In this document: one piece after another, positions 32,501-41,229 of the stretch
How positions within the stretch are numbered: position 1 is the first letter of the stretch
How the letters are laid out: each line of letters begins with the position of its first letter
Assembly: GCA_029245125.1 (NCBI GenBank)
Contig: JAQWPZ010000130.1
Location: 1-48,697, forward strand
Direction of reading: 5' to 3'
Length of the DNA stretch: 48,697 nucleotides
Source of the DNA: Rubripirellula sp.
GTDB taxonomy: Bacteria > Planctomycetota > Planctomycetia > Pirellulales > Pirellulaceae
Notes under the pieces: generated by a model
Seen by the model: the letters and a program-made list of their open reading frames with translations, nothing else
The model's database searches: none
What the model was told of the DNA's origin: nothing
Program-made: the position numbers and the translations under genes

Positions 32501-33969
32501 TCAGAGCGGGCTCTGTGGGGGCCGTCCGTTCCCGGGTATCGGTCGGCGACTTCGACGATGAAAGTGACTGAGTCCCCGATCTTGAGATCAGGCAAGGTTT
32601 CCCGATAGTCCCAGTCCAATGCTTCTTCACCCATGCCACCCAGGACAGAGTTGTCGAGTGCGACGGTTTTGGCGGGCCGCAAATTTACTCGGTAGGTGAT
32701 CGTGGTTTCGCCGATGCCATGGTCATCGCGGGCTCGTACCGCGAGATCCAGTTGACGACCGAGCAGGGCGTTCAAGTTGGCATCTGGAGACGATAATTCG
32801 ACCTGCGGTGGTTGGTCGGAAGCGACCTGCAAATAGTATCGCGGGCTTTCAAAGTCGAAGCCATGTTGTTTTTCGGTCCACGCGAAGCTGTAGCCGCGTG
32901 AGGCATCGACCTTTTCGTTGAGTGTGAGTTGGCGTCCATCTTCACTTACGATCAACGGCAGCGGGTCCTCGCCATCGCGATGAAGGACCGCTTCACGAAT
33001 TGGTCGATCGACGGTTAAATGCCATTGGACGGCGGTGTCCTCCGGGACCGTCAAGGTCAATGCGTTCACGGTTTCCGCTGGCCGCTGTAAGTAGGTGGGA
33101 AACTCAAGGATCACTTCCGCTTGTTCGATTCGCGGGGCCGTGATCACTCTTACGCTTCGCCAATCGCTGCGTGCGTCACCCGCTTTGACTCGGTAGCTAA
33201 AGTCGCGTGACGCGGCGGCAAGTGTGTAGACGCATTCGCCCGCGGTGATTTCAAGTGTCAAGTCGCGTGGGGTCCCCTCGCCGGTTCGCAGCAAGAGTGT
33301 CGCTGTTTCAGGCACGACGCCTGAGACGCCGATCACAATTTCGGCACCTTCGCCTTCCTTCACAATCAACTCACCCTTTTCAAGCTTAAGCTTTGTTTTT
33401 GTGGGGTAAGCAATCTCGATCCAAGGCATGAAAATTCGGGTCAAGCCAACTCGCAGGAAAGGTCCCTCCGCGATTGCGAAACCGCCGATGATCAATCCAA
33501 GTACGAAAAGAACTGCGGCGGGTCGCAGCAGACGCCGGGAAGGAACTGCCTGCTTGGCTTGGATGGCCACTGCAGCCGTTTCGGCCAGTCGGCAAGTTTG
33601 ATCACGCAAGACATCTGATTTTGTCTCCCGCAGTTGGACAGCCGATACCAGTAGGCTCTCAAGCCCACCGTGATGCTTTTCCAGCAGCAACGCGGTGTAT
33701 GTGGCGTTGAATCTACGAAGGTGTTTCCAGCCTTGTTGCCATGCTTTATAGAACGAAACAATTAGCAAGAGCATCAAACCAACGCCGCGGCCAAGCGTTG
33801 GCATGTAAGTCATCCAGTCAATGACCACTGCTAGCAGGAATAATGGGATGGCCCAGCGAAAGAAAGCAAGCATACCAGCGATCAGGTGCAGCATCTGCGT
33901 ACGCTGCCAAACGGTGTGCATCCGCGCGTCAAGCTGAGTCAGTTGGCCTGGATTATTGGTTTTGCTCAT
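29533..33969 (-). CDS. Very large DUF4175-like membrane protein with coiled-coil C-terminal region
   Basis: The 1478-residue protein begins with membrane helices (AIPLFLLAVVIDWMTYM, VGLMLLLIVSFYKAW, then AVLFVLGLIIGGFAIA near 150-168). An extracytoplasmic beta-rich part follows (to about residue 480: TKTKLKLEKGELIVKEGEGA, then VILEFPTYLQRPAETV and YYLQVASDQPPQVELSSPDA). The last ~950 residues are nearly all helical, rich in Ala, Glu, Gln and Leu, and look like long coiled coils. The order matches DUF4175-type proteins encoded beside MoxR/VWA operons. Both ends overlap neighbours by four bases (ATGA at 33966-33969 and 29533-29536). It probably forms a large periplasmic scaffold for the VWA proteins. 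No enzymatic motif is visible. Confidence 0.82.
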   Translation of the reverse strand: MSKTNNPGQLTQLDARMHTVWQRTQMLHLIAGMLAFFRWAIPLFLLAVVIDWMTYMPTLGRGVGLMLLLIVSFYKAWQQGWKHLRRFNATYTALLLEKHHGGLESLLVSAVQLRETKSDVLRDQTCRLAETAAVAIQAKQAVPSRRLLRPAAVLFVLGLIIGGFAIAEGPFLRVGLTRIFMPWIEIAYPTKTKLKLEKGELIVKEGEGAEIVIGVSGVVPETATLLLRTGEGTPRDLTLEITAGECVYTLAAASRDFSYRVKAGDARSDWRSVRVITAPRIEQAEVILEFPTYLQRPAETVNALTLTVPEDTAVQWHLTVDRPIREAVLHRDGEDPLPLIVSEDGRQLTLNEKVDASRGYSFAWTEKQHGFDFESPRYYLQVASDQPPQVELSSPDANLNALLGRQLDLAVRARDDHGIGETTITYRVNLRPAKTVALDNSVLGGMGEEALDWDYRETLPDLKIGDSVTFIVEVADRYPGTDGPHRARSETRRITFLSREEYLAQIERKKDRILSQVRSTYRQERAAHELVRNLNARANSFLQTCQLEAIRQEMLRQQIKDTAAELQLLLDDLTANNVTDAVEGETLIRVRTSLQTIAETRVAKAASLLRDQTNAAATGKADPTAAIHVVNQSARDLAEIVLQRGIDYAREVFARESHMLAREQATLRLLVTQSQYNDATTDATQTQMLADRQQELANWTNELILALQNGMRYDKRPISVLGLTRRIKELRNSGAEAKMLQAADLIRAGEKTEATTLHTEILAPLLAAEFSMRTGSEYAAIRSFGEQLDLILKDQQALRSSCANLNAGEFKTQTADLFDRQSDLQASLAQALLPVVPTPRPRLFDQKFREPPPVKERRVAAEAAVASALEGLINGQQRQTLEAQRNAEQQLADLAKLLKESALEISLRTEGLNLLVSIATERVTQIEDYEARQIVLLEQTEESALDELKSEPLVEPQTFLAEEVAEFATELRSKYQADKDVLPLLSRLDQLTVVHESAVKMLAENRAEDALEHQEVAADLLADALAIAQAQSARLALLQGLQSFQRSVGTANQWMIDIVAEQNDLVIATKAATPETGTAIIPAMNNLRQCLTDIAPVLDLVAGRLDAGTPLVFAETDLEDAAFAIEDEDYLDAADAQEVAAESLAEVQGLVAAVQQQTGYVAEIVEFLHTAHSEVALLAFQQEQFKRQVMLTIQRSTADGQLAPELLSVQDTLQAETEKSGRQLELVTGIATHATAGQQMREAYLFLKSEEPDEAIAQMELAEAALNETAEELFLVITMLHGLPSIEVFSYSPEELVLLLEVLSFASDQRAISRQTEVAEMTELAALAVKQATIEKASTKALRLDPPHPLLVKAQQQIAAATTAMQSSDRDQARRSQDAADQSLRQFIIDQALVLETAMGASASSDDPVLTEAETDDLSVSVANFVSDFVSGEAPKDQRTEWEVLGNRNRAALNQNFARELPLEYRGTLKDYYERVAK

Positions 33970-36353
33970 GGGAGGTCATATCTCCTTCGCATGATCCATT
34001 CGAGACCCAGCAAGCCAGCCAACGCAAACGCAAGCCAGCCATTATCCCAGAGCGGACGCTCCGAGCGTACGGTCGTGGTGACCGGTTCGGAATTCACGAG
34101 TGTGGTTAGCTTGGAAAGTTCGCGGACACTCAGGCTGACACCGCCGGTAAGTTCGGCAATGCGTGTTAAATGTTCTTCCCGCATATCTGTGTCAATCAGT
34201 TCTTGCCGAATATCGGTGACCTGAAACTCGATCGTATTGGCGACTTCACGGTCATCTTGGTTGGCCTCGACTCGGTAACGCCCCGCAGTGGGTGGTGAAA
34301 AGTAGCCTTCATAGAGTCCCGCTTGCGAACGGTCCGGTTGCAAGTTGACTGTTTGTTGCACGTTCTCGTTGTCGATGTTGCTGCCGACCACTTTGAAGCT
34401 TGATCGTAGAACTGGTTCAAAATTCTCGTCAAGAACATGAGCGTAGAGCCGGACTTGACTGCCGGCTGAATAAATGGAACGGTCCGTTTCTAGGCGAATC
34501 TGCTTGTGCTCACCCATCAGTCGGGAAAGCGTCAGGAACTGGATGCACTGCGACCAAACACGCCAGTGGTACTTGTCGCCGGTTTTGAAACGCAGTCGCC
34601 AAAGTCGGTCGGTGGCAATCGAAAGACATTTGCCCGTTCCATATCGTTGCCAGGCAACCAACGGGTAGCGGCGTTGGTTTCGCGACTTGTCATCTGACAG
34701 GGTTGCCAGCACGGTGGCTCCCTGCTTGGGGCCGATTAGTGGGGGGAGCTGGTCGAGCGGTGCAACACGACTCCAGGTTCGATCGTTTTCTGCCTTCTCG
34801 TTTTCCAGCGTCATGACCATGCTGTTGCGGCCCTCCGCGGTTAGGATCGGGTAGACCGATTCGGAAACTTGGTCCCACTTTTCCTCTGGATCAAACCGAA
34901 TTGGCAGCATCGTTTCGACAGGGGTGTCGACGTACGAAGCTGGTGCATGCATTGGCCCGCAAAGCATTAGCAGCGATCCGCCGCGGTCGCGGATCAGTTC
35001 TTCCAGCAAATCCAATTCTTTGGGGCGAAAGAAGGCGGCATCGACATCGCCCAGAATCACGAGATCGTATTCGAAGGCTTTCTCTGGTTTGTCCGGAAAA
35101 CGCTCGATATGTTCGGGCGAATTACGGGCCAACTCCGGGCCCATATTCGAAGCGATGAAGGTTGCATTGATCCGTGGATCCCGTTTCAGAATCGCATGTA
35201 AGTAGCGGTACTCCCAACGAAAGTTTCCCTCGATATACAGGACATTGATTTTTTCGTTGACGACGCGGATGCTACGTTCCACACGATTATTGACGAGTGA
35301 AACTTCGTCATCAAACGGTTCGATGGTGACTGCAATTTGCGCTGCACCTTTTTCGTAAAGGTCAACGCGAAAGTCGATGTCTTCAAACTGTATGCCACCC
35401 TGCAGGCGGATGGTGCGTTGCGAAACACGCCGTCCATTCAGGAGTACTGCCAATCTCGCGGTGCGTCGTTCGTAACCCCGCGATTGCAATTGAACTCGGA
35501 TCGGTACGCGGTCACCCGAGAAGGCGACTTCTTGCATGACGAGATTGCGGATCGCGACATCATCGGGGTCTGGTATTCCGATCGGCACAGTGAAAACAGG
35601 AATGCCACGTGCACCGAGGTCTCTTAGGACTGACTCGGACCGTTGGGAGGTTGTATTGTCGATTCCATCCGAGAGTAACACGATTCCGGCTGGGGCAATT
35701 CCGCCCGAGTTGGCGACCGCCTCGAGTGACGCTGCGATTGAGGTTCGAGACGCAGTGGCTTTTAATCCCGCCAGATCGCTGGAGGTCGCCACCGTGTTCT
35801 CACTTAGCAAGCGTGGAGAGTCGCCGAATGCGTGGTAGCTTAGTTCAAGTGACTCGCCCAATGTTTCGAAAACAGGGCGTGATGATTTGGTGACCACTGC
35901 TTCAGCGAGGTCAAGTCGTGAAGCGGCATCAATCGCCTGACGCTGCCCGGCATCAAGCTGCATCACCGATTGATCAATGTCGGTGCCTTCCTGTGCCAAC
36001 AGCATGCCCAAGGCTGCTGCGGCGTCAGCGAGATCCTCGGTGCGTTTGCGTTGGTCCACCATGGACATGCTCTCCGAGTCATCAATCAAGACTGGCAAGC
36101 TGCGGATCTGCGTATGAGATTCAGTCACCACGGCTGTTGGTTCCAGCAGTGTTGCGATAACCATCGCCAGGACTAGCAATCGGGAGGCGGCGAGGATTGC
36201 CCGCAACCAAAGTGGTAATCCCCATGCCCGCCGGTACAGGTAGAGGCTGAGTCCCATGACCGCTACGGAAATCGCAAGCAAGACACTGGGAGAAATAGGG
36301 CGTGCCCAGAATAGACGTTCGATGGTGGCAAGAACGGGAGTCACTTCAAGCAT
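33966..36353 (-). CDS. Membrane-anchored VWA / glutamine-amidotransferase-like protein
   Basis: From the ATG at 36353 the product has 795 residues. Two N-terminal helices (VLLAISVAVMGLSLYLY and ILAASRLLVLAMVIATLL) lead into a VWA-like domain with an intact MIDAS start, DDSESM (91-96), and GIVLLSDGIDN. From about 370 a class-I glutamine-amidotransferase-like fold follows (INVLYIEGNFRWEYRYLHAI, then YDLVILGDVDAAFF and GGSLLMLCG); the cysteine of GGSLLMLCG is not in an obvious catalytic G-x-C-x-G elbow. A beta-sandwich and a last helix (WLAFALAGLLGLEWIM) complete it. AGGAG six bases before the ATG fixes the start, which overlaps the upstream gene by eight bases. It is the third VWA-type protein of the operon and probably acts in a metal-dependent complex at the cell surface or periplasm. 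Confidence 0.85.
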   Translation of the reverse strand: MLEVTPVLATIERLFWARPISPSVLLAISVAVMGLSLYLYRRAWGLPLWLRAILAASRLLVLAMVIATLLEPTAVVTESHTQIRSLPVLIDDSESMSMVDQRKRTEDLADAAAALGMLLAQEGTDIDQSVMQLDAGQRQAIDAASRLDLAEAVVTKSSRPVFETLGESLELSYHAFGDSPRLLSENTVATSSDLAGLKATASRTSIAASLEAVANSGGIAPAGIVLLSDGIDNTTSQRSESVLRDLGARGIPVFTVPIGIPDPDDVAIRNLVMQEVAFSGDRVPIRVQLQSRGYERRTARLAVLLNGRRVSQRTIRLQGGIQFEDIDFRVDLYEKGAAQIAVTIEPFDDEVSLVNNRVERSIRVVNEKINVLYIEGNFRWEYRYLHAILKRDPRINATFIASNMGPELARNSPEHIERFPDKPEKAFEYDLVILGDVDAAFFRPKELDLLEELIRDRGGSLLMLCGPMHAPASYVDTPVETMLPIRFDPEEKWDQVSESVYPILTAEGRNSMVMTLENEKAENDRTWSRVAPLDQLPPLIGPKQGATVLATLSDDKSRNQRRYPLVAWQRYGTGKCLSIATDRLWRLRFKTGDKYHWRVWSQCIQFLTLSRLMGEHKQIRLETDRSIYSAGSQVRLYAHVLDENFEPVLRSSFKVVGSNIDNENVQQTVNLQPDRSQAGLYEGYFSPPTAGRYRVEANQDDREVANTIEFQVTDIRQELIDTDMREEHLTRIAELTGGVSLSVRELSKLTTLVNSEPVTTTVRSERPLWDNGWLAFALAGLLGLEWIMRRRYDLP

Positions 36354-38526
36354 TGGGTGCTCCTGTGACCGCGTTTGTGATCGGACGGTCTGCTTGGCTG
36401 CGAGTTTGTCTTTGTTGGCTGAGCCGACTGGACCAAAGCGTTTCAATTAACAGCAGCATCAGACCAGCAAGCATGAAATACCGCCAAGACGAACGTCCGG
36501 TTCGCGTTGTCTTGATCGCTGACGCCAGTTCCGTGGCTGACGATGCGATGATGATATTCGTTGCTGCGAGTTTTGTTTCCAATTCAGCGTTTGTGAGCGA
36601 AGCAACATTTGATTCCTGGGAGTCGACGTTGACCGCCACCGGCATGCCAGGCGATTGGACACTTACCCGCGCCGTGTAGAAACCAGCCTCGGTGGCGTTC
36701 TCGAGAAGCGCCAGGAATTGATTGCGATATTGTTGAACAGGAACAGAAATTGTTTCGCCTGAAGGAGAGTCAAAGACCGCATCACTGGCGTCAGGTTGTT
36801 CAACGTAGGAAAGCGAGAGCGGGTCACCAACGATTCGCGGCCGTTCGTATTCTCGGCCTGCAAGGTAGGTCACGATCTGCTGCATCAGCATCGGAAAAAC
36901 TGGTGTCAGAGCCATGTTGTTCCAGCTTGTGTCCGCTGAAGTCGTGAATTGAAATACATGTCCGCGACCCAGCGAATGTTCTAGCAGCAATGGGCCCCCG
37001 CCACCCGCCAAACGAAGAACTGCAAAACTGTTGGAGGTTGGTTGAACGTCCAATCGCCGGAGGAATCGCGTTTCACTGAAAAGATCTTCTGGCAGCGACC
37101 GCAACGGCAAGCAGACTGGGTGGTCTGGCATTGCAGCGTCCAAGGGGCGGCCGGCACCCAAGGCCGTGCTGGTGTCGACCGGGTTCCCAAGTTCAGCCGG
37201 AAGCAAGGGGCGGTTTTCACTTGCCAGGTATTCGTTCCAGGCAGTCGGTTTCACCTCTCTTCCTGCGAACCAGACTAGACCGTTTCCTTGCCGAACGTGA
37301 TTCGACAGCAACTGGGCCTGTTCGGGGGTGATTTCGGGGAGATCGGCGAGGATGATCACGTCAACGTCGTCCAACGACTGAGATGGGAGTGAGAGCCAGG
37401 GCACGGAGCGGACCACGTAGTCTTCGTCTTGGGCTCCATCGCCGCGGGCCAGCAATGCGGCGGTCACGAGACGCCCAGCATCGCCATCGGTGCCATCCAC
37501 GCAGAGTACAGAAACACGGTCGCGAACCACTGCCACAACTCGTCGCTCGTTATCGGTCAGTAAGGAATCGCCAATGATCTTGGCGGTAATACGAGTCGGC
37601 CCCGAATTGTGAAAAGGAACGAAAAGCGAAACGGTTTCTGAACGCCCCGCATTGATGATGGGAATCGTGTTGCTGTCGATCTGCATGTCCTCGACCCGAC
37701 ACTGAACTTCGACATTGGTCACGGGTGCGATTCCGCAATTCCGTACCGTCGCTTGGTAGCGTGCGATCGTGCCTTTTCGTAGTGCACCAGAAACAAACTT
37801 AAAATCTGTGACCGCTAAGTTTGTCGGTTCGCCGGACACTGAAACAAGAAATAGGTTTGCACTGCGCTGAAGGTCGACGAGTGAATCGTCAAATTGGGCG
37901 GACACTTGCTGCCAATCGCGAGCCTGATTATCCGTGATGAAGTACACCTCTTTCTGATGAGCCTTCATGTCATCGACCAGTTCCTGCAGTCGTTTTGGAA
38001 CTTGATCGAGGTTCAGTATCGTTGACGACACTTTGGTTTCTTGCAGCAATGCGTCCAAGCGTTGTTGGTCAAAGGCCATGTTGCGACAGAGGATTTTATT
38101 TTTCCCGCCTAACAAGATGATAGAGATTGGATCACCATCCTGCATCTGTTGCCCGATGACCCTCACTTGGTTCAGGGCCCGCTGGAAGCGATTGTTTTCC
38201 GCTTCTCCTTGCTCCATGCTGAACGAGACATCCAGCCCAACCACAACGCCGGCGCGAGCTTCACCCGGTATCCATTTCGCGAATCCGTTTCGCCATGCGG
38301 GACGCGCAAAAGCAAACACAAGCAGGATTAGAGCCAAGCAACGCAGGCAAAGTAAAAGCAGGTCTCGCAGTCGTAATTGACGCGACCGAACTCGCACGTT
38401 GCGGTCCAGGAATTGCATCGCGGCCCAGGGGGTGTGCTGAACGCGATGACGATTCAAAAGGTGGGCGAGGATCGGCAATGCCACTCCCAAACCCGCTAGC
38501 AGTAGCAGTGGATTCAGGAAAGTCAC
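36346..38526 (-). CDS. BatA-like membrane protein with VWA domain, GTG start
   Basis: The 726-residue protein opens with the aerotolerance-regulator N-terminal motif (TFLNPLLLLAGLGVALPILA then HLLNRHRVQ), followed by a second helix (LLLLCLRCLALILLVFAFA). A VWA domain with MIDAS D99-V-S-F-S103 follows, then beta-sandwich and amidotransferase-like parts (DVDVIILADLPEITPEQAQL, VRQGNGLVWFAGREV) and a C-terminal helix (YFMLAGLMLLLIETLW). BatA-type proteins bind partners through the metal site and work with MoxR chaperone ATPases. The start is GTG within GTGA, overlapping the DUF58 stop by four bases, so coupling with the DUF58 gene is likely. Confidence 0.87.
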   Translation of the reverse strand: MTFLNPLLLLAGLGVALPILAHLLNRHRVQHTPWAAMQFLDRNVRVRSRQLRLRDLLLLCLRCLALILLVFAFARPAWRNGFAKWIPGEARAGVVVGLDVSFSMEQGEAENNRFQRALNQVRVIGQQMQDGDPISIILLGGKNKILCRNMAFDQQRLDALLQETKVSSTILNLDQVPKRLQELVDDMKAHQKEVYFITDNQARDWQQVSAQFDDSLVDLQRSANLFLVSVSGEPTNLAVTDFKFVSGALRKGTIARYQATVRNCGIAPVTNVEVQCRVEDMQIDSNTIPIINAGRSETVSLFVPFHNSGPTRITAKIIGDSLLTDNERRVVAVVRDRVSVLCVDGTDGDAGRLVTAALLARGDGAQDEDYVVRSVPWLSLPSQSLDDVDVIILADLPEITPEQAQLLSNHVRQGNGLVWFAGREVKPTAWNEYLASENRPLLPAELGNPVDTSTALGAGRPLDAAMPDHPVCLPLRSLPEDLFSETRFLRRLDVQPTSNSFAVLRLAGGGGPLLLEHSLGRGHVFQFTTSADTSWNNMALTPVFPMLMQQIVTYLAGREYERPRIVGDPLSLSYVEQPDASDAVFDSPSGETISVPVQQYRNQFLALLENATEAGFYTARVSVQSPGMPVAVNVDSQESNVASLTNAELETKLAATNIIIASSATELASAIKTTRTGRSSWRYFMLAGLMLLLIETLWSSRLSQQRQTRSQADRPITNAVTGAPNA

Positions 38527-39455
38527 GGCCGGGCTCCCCGTGCCGCTCCCGCTTGTGTTGTTGCTTGTCGTTGAAAGAAAAACTCGCTCAGCACTTCGTC
38601 GAGGGGCGTCGAAGTATTGACGGTTGCATAATCAATGCCGCTTGCCGTGCATCCATTACGAATCGTTTCCAGCCAGGCGTTGAAATTAGCGAGGTAATCG
38701 GCTCGTATTCGCTCTGCCTGTGTGGTGAGTGGTTCTTCCTGTTCAAGTCCCTCAAAGCACCAGGCGCCTTGAAACGGAAAATCTAGCTCGTAAGGATCAA
38801 GCGTGTGCAACACAACGACGTTGTGGCCATCGAACCGGAGGTGATCCAGCCCAGCTAAGATGTCCTCCGCGTCGGAAAGCAAATCGGAGATCACGACAAT
38901 GACAGAGCGGCGGTTGATCATCAACGCGATGTCATGCAACTGCTTGGCGATACTGCTGCGAGGTGTTGGCTGAATCTCCCGCAACAGTTGATCGATCTGC
39001 AGGATGATCCCCATGGAAGATCGAGGCGGCAGATAGGCACGGACTTCCGAATCAAAGATCGATAGGCCTACTGAATCACGCTGTTTCAGTACGGTGTACG
39101 CCAGCGAAGCGGCCAGAAATTTGCCGTATTCAAGTTTGCTAACTTTTCCCGAGGCGTAATTCATGGACGCGCTGGCATCCATTAAAAGGTAGCAGTCGAA
39201 ATTAGTTTCGGCTTCGTAAAGTTTGGTGTAGTAACGGTCGGTGCGTCCAAACACACGCCAGTCGATCGTGCGCAACGCATCGCCGGGTGCATATTGTCGG
39301 TGGTGAGCGAATTCGGTGCTGAAGCCACGCAATTGACTGCGATGACTTCCCACTCGCAGACCTTCCACCACCTCCCGCGCGATGAGTTCTAGGTCCCCAA
39401 GTTTCTGTAGCACCTCAGGGTCAAGGTAATTGGTTTGCGGCAAATGCTCGGACAT
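38523..39455 (-). CDS. DUF58 protein (VWA-like, MoxR partner)
   Basis: The 310-residue cytoplasmic protein has the DUF58 core: FAHHRQYAPGDALRTIDWRV (R-x-Y-x-x-GD-x2-R-x-IDW, residues 49-68) followed by a VWA-like domain with DASAS (93-97). DUF58 proteins usually sit next to MoxR ATPases and are thought to be their binding partners in folding or metal insertion. The ATG at 39455 lies four bases after the moxR-type stop; a TTG at 39479 would overlap it but is less likely. Its stop overlaps the GTG of the next gene. No membrane helix is present, in keeping with the family. Confidence 0.92.
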   Translation of the reverse strand: MSEHLPQTNYLDPEVLQKLGDLELIAREVVEGLRVGSHRSQLRGFSTEFAHHRQYAPGDALRTIDWRVFGRTDRYYTKLYEAETNFDCYLLMDASASMNYASGKVSKLEYGKFLAASLAYTVLKQRDSVGLSIFDSEVRAYLPPRSSMGIILQIDQLLREIQPTPRSSIAKQLHDIALMINRRSVIVVISDLLSDAEDILAGLDHLRFDGHNVVVLHTLDPYELDFPFQGAWCFEGLEQEEPLTTQAERIRADYLANFNAWLETIRNGCTASGIDYATVNTSTPLDEVLSEFFFQRQATTQAGAARGARP

Positions 39456-39459
39456 CGGT

Positions 39460-40485
39460 TCAGCCTGTCTTCCGCGCAAGTAGCGTTTCGTCGGATGGTA
39501 TCTCGGCGATTAGCTTTTCAATCAGATCATCGGTGGTCATGCCTTCAGAGCGTGCCGCAAAGCTTGGGATAATGCGATGACGTAAAACCGGCAGGCAAAG
39601 TTCGCGGATGTCATCGACTGACACGTGGCAGCGGCCACGAAGTGCGGCTCTCGCCTTGCCAGCCACGATCAGGTTGAGTGAGGCTCGCGGACCTGCGCCC
39701 CATGCCATCAGCTTTTTGACAAATTCGGGAGATTCTGGCTCGTCCGGTCGTGTGGCACGAACCAGTGCCGCGGCGTATTGAAATACATGATCAGCCACGG
39801 GAATGCGTCGAACCACATGCTGAAATTCTTCGATCGTTGGTCCGTCTACCACTTCCTTTAGTTCCGGCTCATCGTCGGTGGTCACACTGCGCATGATGTC
39901 AAGTTCTTCGCTGTGGCTTGGATACTTGACCAAAATGTTGAAAAGGAACCGGTCGAGCTGGGCTTCCGGCAAGGGATAGGTGCCTTCCTGCTCGATTGGG
40001 TTCTGGGTTGCAAGGACGAAAAACGGTGCGTCAAGTTTGAAGTCTTCGCCACCGGAGGAGACTCGTTTCTCCTGCATCGCCTCTAGCAGTGCCGCTTGAG
40101 TCTTTGGTGGTGTCCGGTTGATCTCGTCAGCGAGCAACAGGTTCGTAAAAACTGGACCCTTCTGGAATTTGAATCGACGCTCATGGGTTTCGGGGTCCTC
40201 TTGGAGTAATTCCGTCCCCGTAATGTCCGACGGCATCAGATCTGGCGTGAACTGAATGCGTTTAAAAGACAGAGACATCGTTTTCGCGAGTGAGCTGACC
40301 AACAAGGTCTTGGCGAGCCCTGGTACACCCACCAGCAGGCAGTGGCCGCGAGCAAAGATGGCGATCATCATCTCTTCGATGACGTCATCCATCCCAACGA
40401 TTGATTTGCGTAACTCAGCAACGATCGCGTCCCGTGCTTGGCCGAGCTTCTGCACGGCTTGGATGTCATCGGTTGGGTCTGTCAT
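39460..40485 (-). CDS. MoxR-family AAA+ ATPase, first gene of the long array
   Basis: The 341-residue protein is a classic MoxR: Walker A GVPGLAKT (53-60), Walker B LLLADEINR (116-124), the TQAALLEAMQE and ATQNPIEQEGTYPLPEAQLD (sensor 1 and PEAQLDRF) blocks, and the AAA lid. MoxR ATPases act as chaperones that load cofactors or remodel VWA-domain partners, three of which are encoded directly downstream. The upstream gap of 744 bp should carry the promoter of the whole array. Only four bases separate it from the DUF58 start. Confidence 0.95.
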   Translation of the reverse strand: MTDPTDDIQAVQKLGQARDAIVAELRKSIVGMDDVIEEMMIAIFARGHCLLVGVPGLAKTLLVSSLAKTMSLSFKRIQFTPDLMPSDITGTELLQEDPETHERRFKFQKGPVFTNLLLADEINRTPPKTQAALLEAMQEKRVSSGGEDFKLDAPFFVLATQNPIEQEGTYPLPEAQLDRFLFNILVKYPSHSEELDIMRSVTTDDEPELKEVVDGPTIEEFQHVVRRIPVADHVFQYAAALVRATRPDEPESPEFVKKLMAWGAGPRASLNLIVAGKARAALRGRCHVSVDDIRELCLPVLRHRIIPSFAARSEGMTTDDLIEKLIAEIPSDETLLARKTG

Positions 40486-41010
40486 GGAGGGTTGCCATTT
40501 TGGTGTTCGTTGCGTGGACGGTTTGTCGCACGCATGTAACGCTGATGTCTTACGGAAAAATGGATGGGGCGAAGGAGGCTTGGGGAATGAAGATCGGCAC
40601 TTGAATCGGGAGCAGCTTGGGTCTCAAGTTCATCCGTCATTGAATCGCAGTTGCCTAGCGGCTAGCAGCGACGTTCCATCCTCTGGCGTGGTGAAGCGTT
40701 TGCTCCTCTCGGCAGCACTAGTTCGCGATCGTGTCTCCGGTGTTCGGAGGAAGATCCACAGCCGAGTGGAGACCGACATCTTACCGAAAAACGCAACCGG
40801 ATTTGAGCAAAAGAATGTTCTTTTTGAGAACTTGCGAATTTGATGACGATCCCTGCTATTTCTTGGTGAGCGAACCTGCTCAGCCAAGCCTCGTCGTGTT
40901 GGACGCACAGTCAGGAATCGCGTCCGCTCCGCCCAAGTTCGGCCCACGTCAACTCAGGTCAACAGACGGCAACTCCGGCAAGTTTGATTGAGAAGCTCGG
41001 CAACTCGGTG
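40486..41010. other. Upstream region of the MoxR operon
   Basis: No gene is supported. The promoter of the long minus-strand array should lie here, but I cannot point to convincing boxes. Confidence 0.4.
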
Positions 41011-41196
41011 CCAGGGCATCCTGTGATAAGGGCATCCTGTGATAGGGACATCCTGTGATAGGGACATCCTGTGATAGGGCCATCCTGTGCCAGGGCATCC
41101 TGTGATAGGGACATCCTGTGATAGGGACATCCTGTGATAGGGGATCCAGTGATAGGGACATCCTGTGATAGGAACATCCTGTGATAGGAACATCCT
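41011..41196. repeat. Tandem repeat, about 16 bp x 11.6
   Basis: Roughly a dozen copies of the unit ATAGGGACATCCTGTG, with occasional variants such as CCAGGGCATCCTGTG and ATAGGAACATCCTGTG, end 34 bp downstream (minus strand) of the stop of the exported 335-residue gene. It is the longest array in the window. The unit is not a multiple of three, so all three minus frames read as related repetitive peptides; none is a credible gene. Confidence 0.95.
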
Positions 41197-41229
41197 CGTG
41201 GCCGATACTCGCTGAATTAATCGTGATGC

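Noticed and set aside
41011..41196. CRISPR array
   Set aside because: Units are contiguous with no unique spacers and no cas gene is nearby.
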